Source of the DNA: Conidiobolus incongruus B7586
Lineage: Eukaryota; Entomophthoromycota; Entomophthoromycetes; Entomophthorales; Conidiobolaceae
Length of the DNA stretch: 15,176 nucleotides
Assembly: GCA_000697335.1 (NCBI GenBank)
Contig: JNEM01006799.1
Coordinates: 1-15,176 of the forward strand
Reading direction: 5' to 3'
Shown: one piece after another, positions 9,042-15,176 of the stretch
Position numbering within the stretch: position 1 is the stretch's first letter
How the letters are laid out: each line of letters opens with the position of its first letter
Translations under genes and position numbers: made by a program
The notes under the pieces: generated by a model
Databases searched by the model: none
Told to the model about the DNA's origin: nothing
Seen by the model: the letters and a program-made list of their open reading frames with translations, nothing else

Positions 9042-10796
9042 GCTACTTCCTGATCTTCCCAACTAAAACCTAATCATCAATATCATCGTCATCGTTTTAT
9101 TTCATAAACAAAAGGCTATTTTTATCACCAACTAACTCTATTAAATTCCAAATAGCATCATTCCATTATCAACCTATAAACCAAATCTATTATTTGTTAA
9201 ATATTTGAAAATAGAGAAAATATAAAACTTTTTAATTATAGGTGGTAATGAATTAATAATAATAAAATTTATTAAAAATACTATCTAGTTTTCAAAAAAA
9301 ATTATTCCAAATCTAATAAAACTAATATTAAACATGTAGGGAGAAGGAGGGGGTTAATATTGTCAAATATATTAATATATCAAGAAACGACCCCAATGAG
9401 TTTACTTAAAACAGTAGTTTATTCATATTGCTTATTACCAAAAGTATCAAAGATTTAGTATAGTTTCCCTGTGCGCAATATTTAATAATCCACATTAAAA
9501 ATAAAGGATAAAAAATCTGTTTGATTATTAAAAATAAAATAATTAAATTTTTTATTAAATACTAAAACTTTTAAAATATACTATCTATACTTTATTTATG
9601 ATCGATATTTAGATTAGTTAATGATAATTTAAGTTAAATTAAAATTGGATTAATGTGATAATTGGATGAATTTTAAGAAATGAGTGGGAATTAAGATAAC
9701 GATTGGGGTGCCAAATAGGATAAAATTTAGTATGATTAGGGAATTTGTTATTCAACTTAAAATTTATTATTTAGAACTTGATTTAATCCTTTAATTGTTA
9801 TAACATATTTTTCAGTTAATTGGCTAATCGTCCATATTTAGAGTTAGGAGATAACTTACTTAATTCATTAGGATCAATTTTGGAGAATATAACCATTAAT
9901 TGATATAGTTGCAAGAAGATTTACCGATATTAAATAATACTTTAACTATTATTGATTAAATTTCAAAATACATTAACATTAAAGATATAGAATCAAACCA
10001 CTTGGCTGAAAAAACTTAAGGAAATTAATATAAAAGTTAAATTACCTCAAACAACCATGATTTAACAAGGATAAAGTATACCTTTTTATTTAATTCACCA
10101 AGTATTAACAGTTCAAATACGTGTAACTTATTTAACAATTTTCATAAGTTTATCCATTTATTGAATTACTAACCAATTTAGTTACTTTATTAAATAGCGT
10201 ATTGTTTGATAAATTATCTGAGATTATTGAGCGTATGATCCAATTTTAATTTATCTTTAATAATAAATTATTATTATTAATATTATAGAATAGTAAAAAA
10301 TTGTTAATATAATTTTTACAAACTATATATATACATATAATTTTTTAAATATATTTTCACAATAACAACTATATTATATATCAAGATAATAAATAATAAT
10401 GTTTATTTTATAGGAAAAATTGTATAATAATTAATTTTCAATGACTACTCAGAAAAAGTTGATATTAACATTGACCAATTGAATCAAAATTCCGGAAAAA
10501 TTCTGGGAAATAATTGGATGATTATATCAATAAATCCAATTAAAAAATTATTTTATCTTAAAATATATATATATAAATAAAAGAATTAAATTTATCAAGC
10601 TTAATAAAGTTATAATAATCCAAATTATATCATTTGATTTAAATATGGTAAAATATTATTAAAAATTTTGTTATATAATTCTCTATCAAGTATAATAATT
10701 TTTATTAATATTAAAAAAATTATTTAATTTATTAGGTAACTTTTCAATACTTGATATTAAAATCGATAAAATATTTTTAATAACTTGATTTACAAA

Positions 10797-11170
10797 ATGG
10801 AGGAGGCGCAAAAGAGAGAATAATAATGGAATCTAAAAAAAAATGTTAAAGATGGTAAATAAGAATTTAATTGTTTTCCTTTGCTCATAAAATTTAAGGA
10901 GGCGGAAAATTGAGGAGTATACACAGAATCTCCCTCAAAATAAAAAATCAAAGGTTGTCAAAATGATATCATTGGGTACTCATTCCATAATGATGGATTA
11001 ATTGGATGTTTTCATGAAGTTGGACAATTGGAGAGAAGTGAAATTAATATATTGGGATGGTGGATACAAGGTGTTCCACATTAATGAATATTGCTTCTTA
11101 ATAATGTGAACGCAAAGGGTGAGAGATGCAATTAATTTCAATATTGGGTAACTATCATGTTTATAGAAAT
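10797..11170 (+). other. Less AT-rich island with an interrupted coding-like frame
   Basis: Mixed composition, opening with GGAGGAGGCG and a related GGAGGCGG 99 bases later. One plus frame runs from about 10891 to the TGA at 11107-11109, with a single TAA at 10999-11001. The second half reads like protein (MKLDNWREVKLIYWDGGYKV from 11014), with good spread of W, D, G and K codons. No family is recognised. No TATA box, splice sites or start context clearly support a live gene. It is best treated as a possible decayed gene fragment, or as chance in a richer patch. Confidence 0.22.
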
Positions 11171-13425
11171 AGCAACAATTGATAGATGATCACAAATACC
11201 TATTTTCTCTATTATTAAAAAAATCCTAATAAAAACTATATTCAAAATAGAAATAATTAATATAGAATTTAAGGATATCTGATTCGAATGATTTCATAAG
11301 CGTTCATAAATTGATAAAATTTGGCCAATTGAATAATTACCATTACATCTAATTTTAAAAATCATAATAGTAGTTTTTTCTCAAAATCAAAAATTCGATT
11401 TTCACATTGCACCAACTTATCAAGTATAATATTTCGTAACTTAAGATTTTATTCAAGTTTTCAATAAAGACTTTAATAAATAGAAAATGCCATGCTCTGT
11501 TAAATCATATATCAATCATCATACAATACACAAATATCCTTTTTAATTAATCATCAAATGACCTTTAATAGTTTGCTTTAAAGTTTTTTCTATTTATTAT
11601 TCAAGTTTATTTATTAAACCGAATATTATTAATAAAATTCAAAGAATTAAAAATTGTTATCAATAATAATGAAAAAAGATTTTCTAAAATAATGCCGATA
11701 TTTCAATGAATCAAGCTAATATTAAAATATGTATTAAGTTAATGAAGATTAGTATTTCAATATTTAATCATTATTTCTATTAATATTATTCATCCGAATT
11801 ATGATAAAAAAGTTTTTCTGATCAATTAGTATCAAATCGAATGGATAATTAGTTGAAAATTTCCAATTTTATCTCAAAAATCAAATTAAATTTAAAAATA
11901 ATTTAATAATTTATTTAATTATAAAATTTTGTATTTTTTTTATGCAATATATATATTATATAATAAACAATTATCTTTATTAAATAAATATGTTTCATAT
12001 CAAAAAAATAATTTCTAAATGATCAATTTTAGTTATTAATCAATTATTTATTTGTTTAAATAAATAAATTTTTTAAAGGATTAAAATATGTATAAAGTAA
12101 TTATTTTATTAAATTACTTTTAAGACCAAAGAAAAATAACTATTAAAAATTAAAAGGATGATTATAGGATTTTGGATTATCTATAATTAGGTATAATGGT
12201 CTAGATGTGAAATTTGAATAACAGTAAAAAATCAAACAATTTAATCCTTTTCAATAGAATTACTAATTTAGCCAACACTACCCAAATAAATTAAAATTAT
12301 GCGAATTAGAAATTATATCACTTGTACTTTATCTTCAATCTTATCCAATTAATTTTTTCCAAATTTTAATTTATTGGGTAATATTGTTGAGGTAGATAGT
12401 TTTTTTAAACGGTTGAATTATTCTAATTCATAATTAAAGCATTTATTTCTAACCAAAATTAATATCACCTAGTTTAGTAATTTTTTTTCCCTAATGTTAA
12501 AATTCTGCTAATATTATTATTAAATATTAAATATTAAATTATATTAATTTTGAACTAATAAATGATAAATCAATTGGGAATTAAGTAAATTATAACATGA
12601 TACATATATTTCTTTATTTTATGACTTACATCTTTTATTTATAATCAAATATAATTTTTATTATTATAATATTACTTTCCATATTTGTATTGACTAATTT
12701 AATTCAATTTCTAATTTTAGAAATGAGAAATATTTGTTAAGTTTAGACTGAATTCTTATTAAACTGTCTGTCAAAAATTCTGGGATCACCTAAATAAATT
12801 GTAATATTTTAAACTCGATGGAAAATGATAAAATATGGTCATGTAGCATTTGAAAGTGAAAAATTCTTAAATAGCTTTAATCACATTACAGATATCGTAT
12901 TACTCAATGTAATTAGCTATGGAATTACTTTCTTTAATAATACGCACCCCGACAATTGTTGAAAAAATCCAAGAATATTTATTTTTCGGATATATTAACA
13001 AACTCATTTAATTTACACTTCAACTAATACAAGAATATAATGCAACAAGAAAATTTTGTTTTATTTTCCAAATTTTTGGCTTTATATTGGGAGATCATTA
13101 ATTTATGAACATAATCCACTACAACGTTGCCAAATATTTAAAACTAATACCCTTTATTAATCCATCAATTGAACTATCTGATTGCCCAATTTATTGAATT
13201 ATCAATTATATGATTAAATCATTCATTACACAAGAATATTGTTTTATTATAATATTATTAGCAATATTGATGATATTTTTAAGTATCATTATCTACTAAT
13301 ATTCTTAAATATTTCATCCAAAATATATTCATTATCAATTGACTGAATTATATTTTACTATAATTTGATAAATATACGACAATTATTCTTTTTTTTGTGA
13401 ACAAAATAATTTTTTTAATTTTAAC

Positions 13426-13442
13426 ATATATATATATATATA
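13426..13442. repeat. (AT)8 microsatellite
   Basis: Eight and a half AT units in A/T-only DNA. Confidence 0.85.
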
Positions 13443-13636
13443 AATTTAAATAAAATAATTAAATAAAGTATAGGCGAAATTTAAATTGTTGAAAATAAAA
13501 TAACAATTATTAAAAAAATTGATAAAATTAAATCATATGAGAATTTAAATCAATTTAATAGATAAATTGATTTGTCATTTAAGTATCATCTTTTAAATTC
13601 TTGTGTATGGGGAAAATTAGGTAACATGGCTGAGAT

Positions 13637-13660
13637 ATCACCAGATGGTCCATCTGTGAT
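13637..13660. repeat. Near-perfect hairpin, 11 paired bases with one bulge
   Basis: ATCACCAGATGG (13637-13648) pairs with CCATCTGTGAT (13650-13660) around a single T. One unpaired C (13641 or 13642) is bulged. The arms include five or six G-C pairs, unusual for this window, so chance is less likely than for the A/T hairpins. Confidence 0.7.
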
Positions 13661-14062
13661 TATTTATCTTGATTTTTTATTAATCTGACAGTTTGTAATA
13701 CTTGAATGTAAAGTCAAAAATTGAGCGGATATTTAATTTAAATAAGGATACTTCTTTTCATCTGATTAATTAAAAATGTAATGATTGTCAATTTCTTAAG
13801 TTGCTTGAATTAATATTGGAAAAGTGGCTATTTTTATCAAGTGTGTTAATCAGTTAGTGTTTAGTTATATTTTGAGGAGTTGTGGATTTTATATATATGA
13901 TTTCAACTGTATCATGATTCATTCTTATTGTAAGAGATAGTTAATTATTTAAATTAATTTAATCCTTGTAATATTCTTTAAAATTCCTTTTATTTAATCC
14001 AAAAGTAGTTATCCAATCATCTATGCATATTTTACAAGGATATTATTTAATTGGCTAAATAA

Positions 14063-14072
14063 AGGAATTCCT
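14063..14072. repeat. 10-bp palindrome
   Basis: AGGAATTCCT is perfectly self-complementary. It is a short site of unknown role. Confidence 0.6.
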
Positions 14073-14153
14073 ATATTTTCAAATTCGAAATTTCACAGCA
14101 TATATTGAAAAATTTTATCAAAATTGTTGAAAATTAAAGATTATATAAGAATT

Positions 14154-14191
14154 TTATAGAAATTCTATAATATATATATATATATATATAT
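14154..14191. repeat. Hairpin fused to a (TA)10 tract
   Basis: TTATAGAA (14154-14161) pairs with TTCTATAA (14163-14170) across one base and runs directly into ten TA units (14171-14190). The whole stretch is prone to cruciform extrusion and length change. Confidence 0.75.
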
Positions 14192-14845
14192 TATCAATTA
14201 TATCTATTACATATAGTTGCTTTATTATATAATAATCACCAATTAATATTTCAAATTACTTAGCTTTTTTTAATTTTACTCAATCATTAAAATTTTATTT
14301 CAATAGTCATGAGTAAATTTAAAACAAAATAATTCTCATAAATTTTTGAAGTTTGAAATATAATATTTAAAAAAATTATAACTAAATATAGAAAATATAT
14401 ATTTGTTATAAAAATAATTTTAGTAATTTAACAAATTTTAAAACAATTATTTTATTAACTTTAAATTTGATAATTTAATAAAATTTAATTTTCATAAAAA
14501 TTTTAACTAATAGCAAATTACCCTTAAATTATTTACTTTTAAGTCAATATTAATAAAATATCAATATAATACATTGAGAATTAAATACTATCTGATATTT
14601 ATTCATTATCAACTATATATTATTCTTTTGTTTCAATCAAATTTATAATTTACAAAAAATATAACTAATACATTACATCATTTAATAAATTTGATTGATT
14701 ATAAGTTGATTAGATAAGCTCAACATTTTATGAATGAATTTTTTGAATCAAAATTATAAAAATAGAATTTATTAATTCTCTAAAAATATTAAGTATAAAA
14801 ATTTTAATTTAAAAAAGAATTTGATTATAGTCAGTTATTTAATAG

Positions 14846-14895
14846 TTCCATTGTGGAATATGATTAATAACAATGGTTGACCACTTTGTGGTCAA
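14846..14895. repeat. Two adjacent hairpins with G-C pairs
   Basis: TTCCA/TGGAA around TTG (14846-14858) is followed by TTGACCAC/GTGGTCAA around TTT (14877-14895). CCATTGT (14849-14855) also pairs with ACAATGG (14870-14876), so the two can refold into an alternative stem. The second stem has four G-C pairs. The cluster sits in a patch less AT-rich than its surroundings. Confidence 0.65.
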
Positions 14896-15176
14896 TTAGC
14901 TCCATATACATTGGCTTTGGATTAATGGCCGCAATATAGTAATAGTATTAATTATATATTCCAATTTAATGATTTAAAATTATTATTAACAATATTGGAA
15001 GATCTGATATTATACAAAAAGGATATTTTTAACAATTACTTGGCAATGATATTAAGGAATTTAATATAATTTTTTAAATATAAAACAAATTATTTTTGGA
15101 TTTTAAAAACCAAAAAAAAATTTATTTAATATATATTATTTTATAAGTTTAAATGGGTATTATATTTTATCTTTAT

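Larger units (their letters stand above)
8501..10796. other. AT-rich, no gene seen
   Basis: Very AT-rich apart from a modest island at 8930-9180, which carries two inverted repeats and words such as CATCGTCATCG, and from short mixed patches near 9380-9480 and 9680-9720. No reading frame, RNA gene or mobile element could be supported. An isolated GGAGGGGG lies at 9346-9353. Confidence 0.6.
11171..15176. other. AT-rich, no gene seen
   Basis: No supportable reading frame, RNA gene or mobile element. It contains simple repeats and several inverted repeats, listed separately. Mixed patches at 12890-12960, 13600-13700 and 14840-14940 are too short to interpret. Confidence 0.65.

Noticed and set aside
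11275-11295. GATTCGAAT resembling a tRNA T-loop/B-box
   Set aside because: The flanking bases do not pair into a T stem, and no anticodon or acceptor stem is found at the right distances.
1-15176. Mitochondrial or plastid DNA, because of the high AT content
   Set aside because: None of the conserved organelle protein, rRNA or tRNA genes is present, and the one gene has nuclear-style TATA and CCAAT elements.
1-15176. CRISPR arrays, LTR elements, DNA transposons or LINEs
   Set aside because: No regularly spaced repeats, long terminal repeats, transposase or reverse-transcriptase motifs were visible. Repeats seen are microsatellites and short hairpins.
5130-15176. AT-rich flanks as repeat-induced point mutation (RIP) isochores
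   Set aside because: Undecided, leaning against. CpA and TpG words remain common and no underlying repeat copy can be recognised. A dinucleotide index (TpA/ApT and CpA+TpG depletion) would be needed to decide.

Overview
The window looks like nuclear DNA from an AT-rich eukaryote. By eye roughly four fifths of it is A+T. It has long gene-free stretches, many (AT)n and (ATT)n microsatellites, and no bacterial gene density, ribosome-binding sites or operons. One protein-coding gene stands out: an uninterrupted 234-codon reading frame on the minus strand (3352-4056). It has an A/G-type start context, an upstream in-frame stop, a TATA box, a CCAAT box and an AATAAA signal. A compact single-exon gene, Ser/Thr-Pro-rich protein style and a possible very short leader intron would fit a low-GC fungus, perhaps an early-diverging one. 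That placement is inference and no diagnostic marker gene is present.

Layout. 1-3200 is extremely AT-rich and apparently empty apart from simple repeats and one hairpin. 3210-5110 is a composition island: the 3' flank, the gene, its leader and core promoter (to about 4380), then about 700 bases of more balanced sequence. That upstream block carries two overlapping antisense reading frames, CCAAT boxes, an (ATTG)5 tract and an isolated plus-strand TATA-like site. From 5130 to the end the sequence is again very AT-rich. It is broken by three small, less AT-rich islands (about 8220-8500, 8930-9180 and 10797-11170) that may be decayed coding or regulatory DNA. Several GC-containing inverted repeats and a recurring plus-strand GGAGGSGG motif lie in otherwise AT-only DNA.

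The gene product has a Ser-rich N-terminus, a hydrophobic, probably beta-rich core with unusual histidine clusters, and a Ser/Thr-Pro tail with a duplicated STPSSPQ motif. I do not recognise its family. No partner gene, RNA gene, CRISPR array or intact transposon could be supported, so no multi-gene system is visible. The items most worth a second look are the orphan protein, its leader, and the exon-like block upstream of it.
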